A stretch of 23,347 bases of DNA, taken from the NCBI GenBank assembly GCA_905210875.1, contig CAJLYN010000010.1, positions 1 to 23,347 of the forward strand. The letters are read 5' to 3'. Under the pieces are notes generated by a model. That model had not been told where the DNA came from, searched no databases, and worked only from the letters and a program-made list of their open reading frames with translations. Positions within the stretch are counted from its first letter, which is position 1, and each line of letters opens with the position of its first letter. The translations under genes were made by a program, and so were the position numbers. Source of the stretch: an uncultured Bacteroides sp. (GTDB lineage Bacteria > Bacteroidota > Bacteroidia > Bacteroidales > UBA11471). Shown in pieces: positions 1-8,465 of the stretch.

Positions 1-118
1 GAACAATCATAAGACATATTGACAAATTGGCACATCATTAAATAATGCAAAAAATCTATTCATGCATTAAACTTTATCGGGAAATTCCATCTAATTCATA
101 AATTTTTTTGATAAAACC
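1..118. other. upstream region of first RND operon
   Basis: This AT-rich non-coding stretch precedes the first efflux gene. I looked for a Bacteroidetes -7 element (TAnnTTTG) and found only imperfect versions, such as the TAAACTTT near 70, so I call no promoter. The last 20 bases before the ATG are A/T-rich with no Shine-Dalgarno motif, as is usual in Bacteroidetes. The real promoter may lie here or before the window. Confidence 0.5.
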
Positions 119-1192
119 ATGAACAAAAGAATAAGGACCGGTCTCATTACTCTAGTTATCGCCGCCCTCGCGGGATATGGAATCCATACATTTTATCCCT
201 TGGGTCAGAAAGAAGACAAAAACGATGTTCCCGTAGTTACTAATGTCCGTAAAAGTCTCCCCGTTACCGCCTACGTGGTAAAACCGGAAACGCTTATTGA
301 CGAAATAAACGTCACCGGCGACCTGCTTCCCGACGAAGAGGTAAACCTCTCCTTTGAAACCTCAGGTAAAATCACAGCCATCAATTTTACCGAAGGCACC
401 CATGTCAATACGGGTGACATTCTTGCCAAAGTGAACGATGCGCCATTGCAAGCCCAATTGCGCATGCTCGAAGTGCAACTGCAACTGGCCGAAGACCGGG
501 TGTACCGACAGAATGCACTGCTCGAAAGAGAGGCTGTAAGTAAGGAGGCCTACGAGCAGGTGCAGACCGACCTTGCCACCTTGCAGGCCGAGATAGACAT
601 GGTTAAGGCCAATATCGCCCTGACCGAACTGAAAGCACCGTTCGATGGTATCATCGGTCTGCGGCAGGTGAGTGAAGGTGCCTATGCCACCCCGTCGACT
701 CCCATTGCCACGCTCACCAAAATCACGCCGCTGAAAATAGAATTTTCCTTGCCGGAAAAATATGCCGGAACCATCAAGAACGGAACCAGACTGGAATTCA
801 CTGCCGACGGATTCTTGCACCCGTTCAAAGCCAAAGTTTATGCTTCCGACTCACGTCTCGACACCGAGACCCATACGTTTACCCTGCGTGCCACCTATCC
901 CAACAGCCAAGGACTGCTCTATCCAGGACGATTTGTCAACATCAGCCTGAAAACACAGGAAATCAAAAACGCCATTGCCATACCATCCGAAGCCATTGTC
1001 CCTGAAATGGGTATCGACAAGGTGTTCCTTTACAAATCGGGCAAAGCCCAACCCGTCGAAATTACCAAAGGTTTGCGCACCGAGGCCAAGGTGCAGGTAA
1101 TCAAAGGACTTCAAGCCGGCGACACCATCATCACATCGGGTACACTGCAACTGCGCACCGGTCTCAACGTAACCTTGCAAAATATCGAATAA
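119..1192 (+). CDS. RND efflux periplasmic adaptor (membrane fusion protein)
   Basis: This 357-residue protein is the periplasmic adaptor of a tripartite RND pump and links the inner-membrane permease to the outer-membrane channel. Residues about 8-27 form an N-terminal hydrophobic signal/anchor with no lipobox. A split lipoyl/hairpin arrangement follows: a first half near residues 70-110, a coiled-coil stretch rich in Leu, Gln and Glu at about 110-165, and the second lipoyl half with the family motif APFDGIIG near 173-180. Beta-barrel and membrane-proximal domains fill the rest. The permease begins 15 bases downstream and the TolC-like channel follows, so the three genes form one operon. The length is normal for the AcrA/MexE group. 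The substrate cannot be told from sequence; drugs, bile salts or fatty acids are typical for the family. Confidence 0.93.
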   Translation: MNKRIRTGLITLVIAALAGYGIHTFYPLGQKEDKNDVPVVTNVRKSLPVTAYVVKPETLIDEINVTGDLLPDEEVNLSFETSGKITAINFTEGTHVNTGDILAKVNDAPLQAQLRMLEVQLQLAEDRVYRQNALLEREAVSKEAYEQVQTDLATLQAEIDMVKANIALTELKAPFDGIIGLRQVSEGAYATPSTPIATLTKITPLKIEFSLPEKYAGTIKNGTRLEFTADGFLHPFKAKVYASDSRLDTETHTFTLRATYPNSQGLLYPGRFVNISLKTQEIKNAIAIPSEAIVPEMGIDKVFLYKSGKAQPVEITKGLRTEAKVQVIKGLQAGDTIITSGTLQLRTGLNVTLQNIE

Positions 1193-1207
1193 GCCCATCT
1201 CTCAGCC

Positions 1208-4200
1208 ATGAATATATCGGAACTAAGCATCAAACGGCCCGTACTGGCCACCGTATTGACCTTAATCATCATACTCTTCGGTATCATCGGATACCAAAGC
1301 CTCGGCGTGAGAGAGTATCCCTCGGTCGACAACCCCATCATCTCGGTAACCTGCTCTTATTCGGGGGCCAATGCCGACGTTATCGAGAACCAGATTACCG
1401 AACCGTTGGAACAAAACATCAACGGTATTCCGGGTATCCGCTCCCTGTCAAGTGTCAGCAAACAGGGACAAAGCCGCATCACCGTAGAATTTGAGCTGTC
1501 GGTCGACCTCGAAACTGCCGCCAACGACGTGCGCGACAAAGTGTCGCGCGCCCAACGCTACCTGCCCGACGACTGTGACCCTCCCACCGTATCGAAGGCC
1601 GACGCCGATGCCACCCCCATCCTGATGGTGGCTATTCAGAGCGACAAACGCTCACTGCTCGAAATCAGTGAAATTGCCGACCTGACGGTGAAGGAACGTC
1701 TGCAAACCATCTCCGACGTGAGCAGCGTATCGATATGGGGCGAAAAACGTTACTCGATGCGTCTGTGGCTCGACCCGGTAAAAATGGCCGGATATGGCGT
1801 TACCCCTGTCGACGTAAAAAATGCTATCGACAAGGAGAACATCGAGCTGCCCTCGGGCAGTATCGAGGGTAATACCACCGAGTTGACTATCCGCACACTG
1901 GGGCTGATGCACACGGCCGAAGAATTCAACAACCTCATCATCAAGCGGAGTGAGAACCGCATCATCCGTTTTCGCGACATCGGGACGGCCGACATCGAAG
2001 CACAAGACCTGAAAAGCTACATGAAGATGAACGGCATACCGATGGTGGGTGTCGTAGTCATTCCCCAGCCCGGTGCTAATCACATAGAGATTGCCGATGC
2101 CGTGTATGAACGTATGAAGTCAATGGAAAAAGACTTGCCCGATGACGTAAAATATTCCTACGGATTTGACAACACCAAATTCATACGCGCCTCCATCAAC
2201 GAAGTGGAAAGCACCGTGTACGAGGCTTTCATCCTGGTTATCATCATTATCTTCCTCTTCCTGCGCGACTGGCGGGTTACTTTGGTACCCTGTGTGGTAA
2301 TACCCGTTTCACTCATCGGTGCCTTCTTCGTGATGTACCTGGCTGGCTTCTCCATCAACGTACTGTCGATGCTGGCTGTCGTGCTGGCCGTAGGACTTGT
2401 GGTCGACGATGCCATCGTAATGACAGAGAACATCTATATTCGCATCGAGAAAGGCATGTCGCCCAAAGAAGCGGGTATTGAAGGGTCGAAAGAGATTTTC
2501 TTTGCCGTCATATCGACCACCATCACCCTGGTGGCGGTATTCTTCCCCATCGTATTCATGGAGGGAACCACCGGGCGTCTTTTCCGCGAATTCAGTATCG
2601 TTGTGTCGGGTGCCGTCATCATATCAGCCTTTGCGGCACTGACATTCACCCCCATGCTGGCCACCAAATTGCTCAAACGCCGCGAAAAGAAAAACTGGTT
2701 CTATCGCAAAACCGAACCTTTCTTTGTGGGTATGAACCGCTACTATTCCAGTTCGCTCGACTTCTTCTTGCGGCATCGTTATCTGGCGCTGCCCATCATC
2801 ATAGTCATGTTGGGCGTCATCGGCTACCTTTGGATACACATTCCATCGGAGATGGCGCCGCTCGAAGACCGTTCACGCATCACCATCAACACCCGTGGCC
2901 CCGAGGGGGTAACCTATGAGTTTATGCGCGACTATACCGAGGAAATCAACCGGCTGGCCGACTCCATCATGCCCGATGCCACAGCCATCACCGCTCGTGT
3001 GTGGAGTGGTTCGGGTAATGTAGAAATCATGCTGAAAGATATCAGAGAAAGAGATTATACCCAAATGGAGGTAGCCGAGAAACTATCCAAGGCGGTACAG
3101 ACCAAGACAAAAGCCCGTGCCTTCGTACAGCAGCAATCTACCTTTGGCGGACGCCGGGGCAGTATGCCGGTACAGTATGTCATACAGGCCTCCAACCTCG
3201 AAAAGCTACAAGAGGTATTGCCGGTATTCATGACAAAGGTCTACGAAAATCCGGTTTTCCAGATGGCTGACGTCGACTTGAAATTCAGCAAGCCTGAGGC
3301 TCGTATCGAAATAGACCGGGAAAAAGCCAACGTGCTGGGCGTAACCACCCGCGACATAGCCCAGACCCTCCAATACGGATTGAGCGGCCAACGCATGGGC
3401 TACTTCTACATGAACGGAAAACAATACGAGATTCTCGGCGAAATCAACCGGCAGCAACGCAACAAACCCGTCGACCTGAAATCGCTCTACATTCGCAACA
3501 CCAACGGCGACATGATACAGCTCGACAACCTGATTACCCTCGAAGAGGGAACGGCACCGCCCCAACTCTACCGCTACAACCGTTTTGTATCGGCCACTGT
3601 ATCGGCCGGTCTGGCCGAGGGGAAAACCATCGGTCAGGGTCTCGACGAGATGGACAAGATTGCCGCCGAGACACTCGACGACTCGTTCCGTACTGCACTG
3701 ACGGGCGATTCCAAGGAGTATCGCGAGAGTTCATCGAGCCTGATGTTTGCCTTTATCCTTGCACTGGTACTGATATACCTCATACTGGCTGCCCAGTTTG
3801 AGAGTTTCAAAGACCCGTTCATCATCATGCTCACCGTGCCGCTGGCTATCTGCGGAGCCCTGGTATTCATGTATTTCAGCGACCAGACGATGAACATATT
3901 CAGCCAAATCGGTATTATCATGCTCATCGGTCTCGTGGCCAAGAACGGTATCTTGATTGTAGAGTTTGCCAACCAACGCCAGGAAGCCGGAGCCGACAAG
4001 CACGCAGCCATCAGAGAGGCATCGGTACAACGGTTGCGCCCCATTCTCATGACCAGTGCATCGACCATTCTGGGTCTTCTGCCTCTGGCATTTGCCAGCG
4101 GTGAAGGAGCCAACGGCCGCGTGGCCATGGGTATCGCCGTCGTGGGAGGTATGCTCATCTCCACCTTTATGACCATGTACATCGTCCCGGCCATCTATAC

Positions 4201-4237
4201 CTACATATCTACTTCGCGTAAACACACCTCGGAATAA
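1208..4237 (+). CDS. RND efflux permease, HAE1 (AcrB/MexF) type
   Basis: This 1009-residue inner-membrane proton/substrate antiporter opens with the typical RND start (ISELSIKRPVLATVL) and its first membrane helix. It has the duplicated layout of the family: TM1, a large periplasmic porter loop, TM2-6, then TM7, a second loop, and TM8-12. The proton-relay pair Asp400-Asp401 lies in TM4 in the motif GLVVDDAIV, and the partner lysine Lys912 is in TM10 in the motif GLVAKNGILIVEFAN. The double aspartate places it in the hydrophobe/amphiphile (HAE1) group rather than the metal-pumping group. It is slightly shorter than AcrB (1049). Its stop overlaps the start of the channel gene by one base (TAATG), indicating translational coupling. 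No truncation is seen. Substrate is unknown. Confidence 0.95.
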   Translation: MNISELSIKRPVLATVLTLIIILFGIIGYQSLGVREYPSVDNPIISVTCSYSGANADVIENQITEPLEQNINGIPGIRSLSSVSKQGQSRITVEFELSVDLETAANDVRDKVSRAQRYLPDDCDPPTVSKADADATPILMVAIQSDKRSLLEISEIADLTVKERLQTISDVSSVSIWGEKRYSMRLWLDPVKMAGYGVTPVDVKNAIDKENIELPSGSIEGNTTELTIRTLGLMHTAEEFNNLIIKRSENRIIRFRDIGTADIEAQDLKSYMKMNGIPMVGVVVIPQPGANHIEIADAVYERMKSMEKDLPDDVKYSYGFDNTKFIRASINEVESTVYEAFILVIIIIFLFLRDWRVTLVPCVVIPVSLIGAFFVMYLAGFSINVLSMLAVVLAVGLVVDDAIVMTENIYIRIEKGMSPKEAGIEGSKEIFFAVISTTITLVAVFFPIVFMEGTTGRLFREFSIVVSGAVIISAFAALTFTPMLATKLLKRREKKNWFYRKTEPFFVGMNRYYSSSLDFFLRHRYLALPIIIVMLGVIGYLWIHIPSEMAPLEDRSRITINTRGPEGVTYEFMRDYTEEINRLADSIMPDATAITARVWSGSGNVEIMLKDIRERDYTQMEVAEKLSKAVQTKTKARAFVQQQSTFGGRRGSMPVQYVIQASNLEKLQEVLPVFMTKVYENPVFQMADVDLKFSKPEARIEIDREKANVLGVTTRDIAQTLQYGLSGQRMGYFYMNGKQYEILGEINRQQRNKPVDLKSLYIRNTNGDMIQLDNLITLEEGTAPPQLYRYNRFVSATVSAGLAEGKTIGQGLDEMDKIAAETLDDSFRTALTGDSKEYRESSSSLMFAFILALVLIYLILAAQFESFKDPFIIMLTVPLAICGALVFMYFSDQTMNIFSQIGIIMLIGLVAKNGILIVEFANQRQEAGADKHAAIREASVQRLRPILMTSASTILGLLPLAFASGEGANGRVAMGIAVVGGMLISTFMTMYIVPAIYTYISTSRKHTSE

Positions 4238-5559
4238 TGAAAAAAATACCTGTCATAACTGCTTTGCTGCTGAACCTGGCCTTCACAGCCTACGGCCAGG
4301 AACCATACTCGCTGAAATCGTGCATTGAGACCGGTCTGGTCCAGAACTACTCGCTGCGCATTGTGCGCAACGAAGAAGAGATGGCCCGTAACAACGCCAC
4401 CCGTGCCAACGCGGGCATGATGCCGACACTCGACCTGAATGCCGGATACAACGGAAATGTCGACAACACCAAAAGCATAACCCGTGCCGACAAAACGGCC
4501 AGCCACCAGAACGGACTCTACGACGGCAACGTCAATGTGGGTATCGACCTGAACTGGACCATCTTCGACGGCTTCTCGCTCATCACCGAATATCATATTC
4601 TGAAAGAACTTGAAAAACAAGGCGAGACACTCACCCGCATTGCCATTGAAGACTATATAGCCCAGCTCTCATCGGAATATTACAACTACATACAGCAAGA
4701 AATACGACTAAAAAATTTCCTGTATGCCGTGTCGCTGTCAAAAGAGCGGTTACGCATCGTCGAAGAGCGATACCAGATAGGAAACTTTTCCCGTCTTGAC
4801 CTGTTGCAGGCCCGGGTCGACTTCAACGCCGACAGTGCCCAGTACATGAAACAGCAAGAGACCCTGCACTCCTCTCGCATACGTCTCAACGAACTGATGG
4901 CCATTGCCGACATGAACAACCCCATCGCCGTGGTCGACACCGTCATCGATGTCAATACGCTGCTCGTCTTTGAGGAGCTGTGGACCTCGACACTGCAAAC
5001 CAATGCCTCCCTGCTGAAAGCCGAACAGGACAAAACAATTGCCAACCTCGACCTGAAAAAGGTATTCTCGCGCAACTATCCCTACGTGCGCCTCAACGCC
5101 GGATATGGATACACACTCAACACCTACGACCGCACCAACACACAACTGCGGCGTAACAATCTGGGCGCCAGTTTCGGCCTCACCATCGGCTTCAATCTCT
5201 ACGACGGAAACCGCCGACGGGAAATAAGGAATGCCCGCATCGCCGCCCAAAATGCCGAGCTGCAACAGAAAGACATCGTGCAGTCGCTGCGGGCCGACAT
5301 CAGCAACCTGTGGCAGGCCTATAAAAACAACATCGAGGTGCTGAATCTTGAACGCGAAAACCTCACGGCCGCCAAAGAGAACTACCTCATTGCCCGCGAA
5401 CGCTACATATTGGGCAACTTGTCGGGTATTGAACTACGCGAGGCACAAAAAAGTCTGCTCGATGCCGAAGAGCGCATACTCACCGCCGAATACGATACCA
5501 AACTGTGCGAAATATCTCTACTCCAAATCAGCGGGAAAATCACCGATTATCTGAGGTAA
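4237..5559 (+). CDS. TolC-family outer-membrane efflux channel
   Basis: This 440-residue outer-membrane channel completes the first tripartite pump. An N-terminal Sec signal peptide (residues 1-20, cleavage near AYG|Q) precedes two repeated outer-membrane efflux protein (OEP) units of long alpha-helical coiled coil and short beta segments. Repeated signatures include the NYSLRI region near residue 40, the RYQIGNFSRLDLLQAR segment near 180 and the matching RYILGNLSGIELREAQ near 390. That internal duplication is diagnostic of TolC/OprM proteins. The start codon overlaps the permease stop. A strong intrinsic terminator follows 14 bases after the stop, so this is the last gene of the operon. Confidence 0.94.
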   Translation: MKKIPVITALLLNLAFTAYGQEPYSLKSCIETGLVQNYSLRIVRNEEEMARNNATRANAGMMPTLDLNAGYNGNVDNTKSITRADKTASHQNGLYDGNVNVGIDLNWTIFDGFSLITEYHILKELEKQGETLTRIAIEDYIAQLSSEYYNYIQQEIRLKNFLYAVSLSKERLRIVEERYQIGNFSRLDLLQARVDFNADSAQYMKQQETLHSSRIRLNELMAIADMNNPIAVVDTVIDVNTLLVFEELWTSTLQTNASLLKAEQDKTIANLDLKKVFSRNYPYVRLNAGYGYTLNTYDRTNTQLRRNNLGASFGLTIGFNLYDGNRRREIRNARIAAQNAELQQKDIVQSLRADISNLWQAYKNNIEVLNLERENLTAAKENYLIARERYILGNLSGIELREAQKSLLDAEERILTAEYDTKLCEISLLQISGKITDYLR

Positions 5560-5572
5560 TTTTCTTAGGACA

Positions 5573-5615
5573 AAGCCCGGAGAACGACAAAGACACCTCT
5601 CCGGGCTTGTTTTTT
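5573..5615 (+). terminator. intrinsic terminator of first RND operon
   Basis: An 11-bp perfect inverted repeat (AAGCCCGGAGA at 5573-5583 with TCTCCGGGCTT at 5598-5608) encloses a 14-base loop. It is followed by G and a run of six T at 5610-5615. This is a canonical rho-independent terminator immediately after the channel gene. Confidence 0.93.
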
Positions 5616-5690
5616 ACGGCATAACAAATTATCGAGTTATTTTCGACAATCCATCACATAAAGCAGATGTCTCAAAAAAACAAAAAAAGG

Positions 5691-5721
5691 TTACATTTTA
5701 TTCTCAAAACTGCTAGTTTTG
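5691..5721 (+). promoter_or_regulatory. candidate promoter of the flavodoxin-Tat operon (distal)
   Basis: TAGTTTTG at 5714-5721 matches the Bacteroidetes -7 element TAnnTTTG. A weak -33 candidate (TTACA at 5691-5695) lies 18 bases upstream. Transcription would start near 5728 and give a leader of about 115 bases containing the dyads at 5731-5771. The -33 match is poor, so the call is moderate. Confidence 0.45.
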
Positions 5722-5730
5722 TATCAAATA

Positions 5731-5771
5731 CCTGCTGGCAGGTGAATATTCCGTAAAATAGGTAGGAATAT
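5731..5771 (+). repeat. two dyads in the leader of the flavodoxin operon
   Basis: The first dyad is CCTGC-TG-GCAGG (5731-5742). The second is ATATTCC (5746-5752) paired with GGAATAT (5765-5771) across 12 bases. They lie between the two candidate promoters. They could be operator half-sites or small leader hairpins; the sequence does not say which. Confidence 0.4.
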
Positions 5772-5808
5772 CTGTAATTTTAATTATGGAAGATTTTGGA
5801 CCGTTCTT

Positions 5809-5816
5809 TACATTTG
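5809..5816 (+). promoter_or_regulatory. candidate proximal -7 element of the flavodoxin-Tat operon
   Basis: TACATTTG at 5809-5816 is a full match to TAnnTTTG. It would place the transcript start near 5823, about 22 bases before the chosen ATG at 5845. No convincing -33 element is visible at the right distance. It also argues against the upstream GTG at 5821 as start codon. Confidence 0.45.
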
Positions 5817-5844
5817 TTACGTGTATCATTTAATCTGTTCCTCC

Positions 5845-6402
5845 ATGAAAAAGTTACGTTATCTAACCATTTGGGTCATTCTGTTTCACGCACTGCCTAT
5901 GGCAAACATCAATGCCCAAAACGCCTCCTTGGTCGTCTATTTCTCACACAGCGGCCATACCCGGAGTGTTGCCCAAGAAATAAAAAACAATACGGGTGCG
6001 GCTATCTTTGAAATTATCCCGGAGAAAAACTATCCCTCCAACTACCAAACTCTCTTAGACCAAGCCAAAGCCGAAATCAACTCCGGGACACATCCGGCCA
6101 TCAAACCTCTTGATTCTGGAATCGAATCGTATGACACCATATATGTAGGCTCTCCTTGCTGGTGGGGCACCATAGCTCCCCCCGTAGCAACATTCTTATC
6201 GTCTTACGATTTTTCGGGCAAAGTAATTGCACCCTTTATGACACACGAAGGAAGTGGCATGGGACACAGCGAAAAAGACATACGTGCGCTCTGTCCAAAG
6301 GCTGTTCTACTCAAAGGCCTTCCCATCAGAGGTAGTCTCTCTGATCAAGCTGCCACTCAAATAAAAGAGTGGTTGCAGGAATCGATATACCGACAAAATT
6401 AA
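5845..6402 (+). CDS. exported flavodoxin-like protein (flavodoxin_4 type)
   Basis: This 185-residue FMN-binding flavodoxin fold carries a Sec signal peptide. I start it at ATG 5845 rather than GTG 5821. The ATG gives a textbook signal (MKKLR, hydrophobic core to about residue 20, cleavage near INA|Q25), and a candidate -7 element sits just before 5821. The mature part begins with a beta strand and the phosphate loop SHSGHTRS (about residues 34-41). It continues with the flavin-flanking segment SPCWWGTIAPPV and the MTHEGSGMGHSEKDI loop typical of flavodoxin_4 proteins. Classical flavodoxins are cytosolic, so a secretion signal implies a periplasmic electron carrier or quinone/metal reductase (inference). 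It is the first gene of the nine-gene run and precedes a cytosolic paralogue. Confidence 0.88.
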   Translation: MKKLRYLTIWVILFHALPMANINAQNASLVVYFSHSGHTRSVAQEIKNNTGAAIFEIIPEKNYPSNYQTLLDQAKAEINSGTHPAIKPLDSGIESYDTIYVGSPCWWGTIAPPVATFLSSYDFSGKVIAPFMTHEGSGMGHSEKDIRALCPKAVLLKGLPIRGSLSDQAATQIKEWLQESIYRQN

Positions 6403-6428
6403 TTGTACAATTTAAACCTCTCCGTTAT

Positions 6429-6965
6429 ATGACATCAAATACTCTTATTGCATTTTTCTCTCGCAAAGGATTCAATTATGTCAACGGCAGTATTATTAAC
6501 CTACCTGTCGGAAACACTGAGGTAATTGCACGGAAAATACAACTTCTCACGGGAGGTGGCAGCAATTTGTTTCAAATTCTTCCTGAAAACCCATATCCCG
6601 AATATTATACCGAGACAACCACCTTGGCTCAAAAAGAATTAAGAGAGAATGCACGCCCCAGACTTTGCCGAAAACTCGACGACATGGCCTCGTACAATAC
6701 CATATTCCTCGGTTATCCCAACTGGTGGGGGACAATGCCCATGGCTGTGTTCACATTCTTTGAACAGTACAACTTCTCGGGAAAACGCATCGCCCCATTT
6801 TGCACACATGAAGGTAGCGGATTGGGAAGCAGCGAACGAGACATCAAACACTTATGTCCCGGAGCCATAGTCGTACCGGGACTGGCTATACGTGGCGGAG
6901 AAGTGGGACAGGCCGACCGTCTCATCAAGGAATGGCTACAAGCAAACGACCTCATACAAAAATAA
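6429..6965 (+). CDS. cytosolic flavodoxin (flavodoxin_4 type)
   Basis: This 178-residue flavodoxin is a paralogue of the preceding gene but has no signal peptide. The frame is open back to GTG 6369, inside the previous gene. ATG 6429 is chosen because it lies after the previous stop and opens directly into the first beta strand (NTLIAFFSRKG). The phosphate-loop region has the longer form seen in this family, with NYVNGSIINLPVGNTE at about residues 14-29. The conserved GYPNWWGTMP and CTHEGSGLGSSERDI segments follow. It should bind FMN and carry electrons in the cytoplasm, perhaps feeding the NapH-like Fe-S protein encoded 10 bases downstream (inference). Confidence 0.88.
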   Translation: MTSNTLIAFFSRKGFNYVNGSIINLPVGNTEVIARKIQLLTGGGSNLFQILPENPYPEYYTETTTLAQKELRENARPRLCRKLDDMASYNTIFLGYPNWWGTMPMAVFTFFEQYNFSGKRIAPFCTHEGSGLGSSERDIKHLCPGAIVVPGLAIRGGEVGQADRLIKEWLQANDLIQK

Positions 6966-6974
6966 AATCCTGTT

Positions 6975-8453
6975 ATGCTAAGAAAGATCAGAATCGCAGC
7001 AGCACTTATCTGCTTTTTACTCATCACACTTCTGTTTCTCGATTTCACGGGAAGCCTTCACACATGGTTCGGTTGGCTGGCAAAGATACAATTTCTCCCC
7101 GCCATACTGGCTTTGAATGTGGCAGTCGTCGCAGCACTCGTCGTCTTGACCTTGGTGTGCGGGCGGGTATACTGTTCGGTCATCTGCCCGTTGGGAGTAT
7201 TCCAAGATATTGTCTCCAAGGTCAGCAGCCTCCGCCGCAGAAAAAAACACCGCTTCACCTATTCGCCGGCCCTTTCCTGGCTTCGATACGGAGTGCTGGT
7301 CATTTTCATCATAGCTCTCGTAGCCGGCATCTCCTCGTTTGTAGTGCTGCTGGCACCGTACAGCTCCTACGGACGCATGGTACAGAATCTTCTCGCCCCT
7401 CTTTACGCCTTGGGAAACAATGCACTGGCCTATATGGCCGAACGCGTAGACAGTTATGCCTTCTACTCCACAGAGGTGTGGTTGAAAAGCCTGCCAACAT
7501 TTTTGGTGGCGCTTCTCTCCTGCATCATTGTCGCCATACTGGCTTGGCGCAACGGACGCACCTATTGCAACACCCTTTGTCCCGTAGGCACAGTACTGGG
7601 ATTGCTGTCGCGCTACGCTTGGCTGAAACCGCGCATCGACACCTCTAAATGTACCGGATGTGGCTTGTGTGCACGGAGTTGCAAATCGTCGTGCATCAAC
7701 GCCAAAGAGCACCACATCGATTACAGCCGCTGCGTAACCTGCATGGATTGTGTCGAGGCATGCACCCAAAATGCCATTGTCTACGGTCGACCTCTCAAAA
7801 CCACATCACACACCGAGAAAGAAAAAGAGCCCACCGCACGCCGGCAATTTCTTGCAACAGCCGGCATACTGATGGCCGGCGCCATCGAAGCCCAGGAGAA
7901 GAAAGTCGACGGCGGTCTCGCCCCCATTATCGACAAGAAGATTCCTCATCGGGCCACGCCCCTGGTTCCGCCCGGAGCCGAAAGTATTCAAAACCTGCGG
8001 CAACACTGCACAGCCTGCCAACTCTGCGTGTCGGTATGTCCCAATCAGGTTCTAAGGCCATCGGGTAAACTATCATCCTTTATGCAGCCAGAGATGTCGT
8101 ATGAACGCGGCTATTGCCGGCCCGAATGTACCAAATGTTCGGAGGTTTGCCCCACCGGCGCCATTCATCTACTGACAAAAGAGGAAAAATCATCTACAAA
8201 AGTAGGCTATGCCGTTGTTGTCAGAGAAAACTGCATACCGCTTACCGACGGCGTTTCCTGCGGGAACTGCGCCCGTCACTGTCCCAGCGGGGCCATACAG
8301 ATGATCAAGGAGGTCGTCGAAGGAAAAGAGGTAGAATTGCCGGTTGTCAATGCCGAACGTTGCATCGGATGCGGCGCTTGCGAGAATTTGTGCCCTAGCC
8401 GCCCGTTCAGCGCCATCTACGTCGAAGGAATAGAACATCATCGTACCATCTAA
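6975..8453 (+). CDS. NapH/NapG-like fused polyferredoxin membrane protein with internal twin-arginine motif
   Basis: This 492-residue protein has two parts. Residues 1-215 resemble NapH/NosR-type quinol or ferredoxin conduits: membrane helices at about 7-23, 41-61, 103-128 and 172-191, with cysteine motifs C62-x4-C67-x3-CP and C198-x3-CP. Two ferredoxin motifs follow (Cys226/229/232/236 and Cys253/256/259/263). Then comes TARRQFLATAG (Arg289-Arg290) with a short hydrophobic stretch and an AIEA|Q-like cleavage site near 306. The C-terminal part has four more cysteine clusters (345-355, 381-392, 420-436, 463-473), as in NapG, which is normally a separate Tat-exported protein. Inference: electrons cross the inner membrane to a periplasmic polyferredoxin domain. 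tatA and tatC lie in the same operon. The physiological acceptor is unknown. Confidence 0.85.
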   Translation: MLRKIRIAAALICFLLITLLFLDFTGSLHTWFGWLAKIQFLPAILALNVAVVAALVVLTLVCGRVYCSVICPLGVFQDIVSKVSSLRRRKKHRFTYSPALSWLRYGVLVIFIIALVAGISSFVVLLAPYSSYGRMVQNLLAPLYALGNNALAYMAERVDSYAFYSTEVWLKSLPTFLVALLSCIIVAILAWRNGRTYCNTLCPVGTVLGLLSRYAWLKPRIDTSKCTGCGLCARSCKSSCINAKEHHIDYSRCVTCMDCVEACTQNAIVYGRPLKTTSHTEKEKEPTARRQFLATAGILMAGAIEAQEKKVDGGLAPIIDKKIPHRATPLVPPGAESIQNLRQHCTACQLCVSVCPNQVLRPSGKLSSFMQPEMSYERGYCRPECTKCSEVCPTGAIHLLTKEEKSSTKVGYAVVVRENCIPLTDGVSCGNCARHCPSGAIQMIKEVVEGKEVELPVVNAERCIGCGACENLCPSRPFSAIYVEGIEHHRTI

Positions 8454-8465
8454 CACCGCTATATC

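Noticed and set aside
5628..5650. Imperfect dyad ATTATCGA/TCGACAAT after the first terminator, considered as an attachment site
   Set aside because: There is no integrase, no matching repeat elsewhere in the window and one mismatch; it is too weak to call.
5821..5844. Upstream GTG start for the exported flavodoxin
   Set aside because: It would add eight residues before a textbook signal peptide and lies at the likely transcript start of the proximal promoter.
6854..7648. 264-codon plus-strand open frame overlapping the second flavodoxin and the Fe-S gene
   Set aside because: It overlaps two well-supported genes in another frame and its product is rich in Arg/His/Ser without domain resemblance, as expected of a shadow frame.
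7017..7769. 250-codon minus-strand frame opposite the Fe-S membrane gene
   Set aside because: Antisense to a gene whose cysteine motifs are unambiguous; the frame has no family features.
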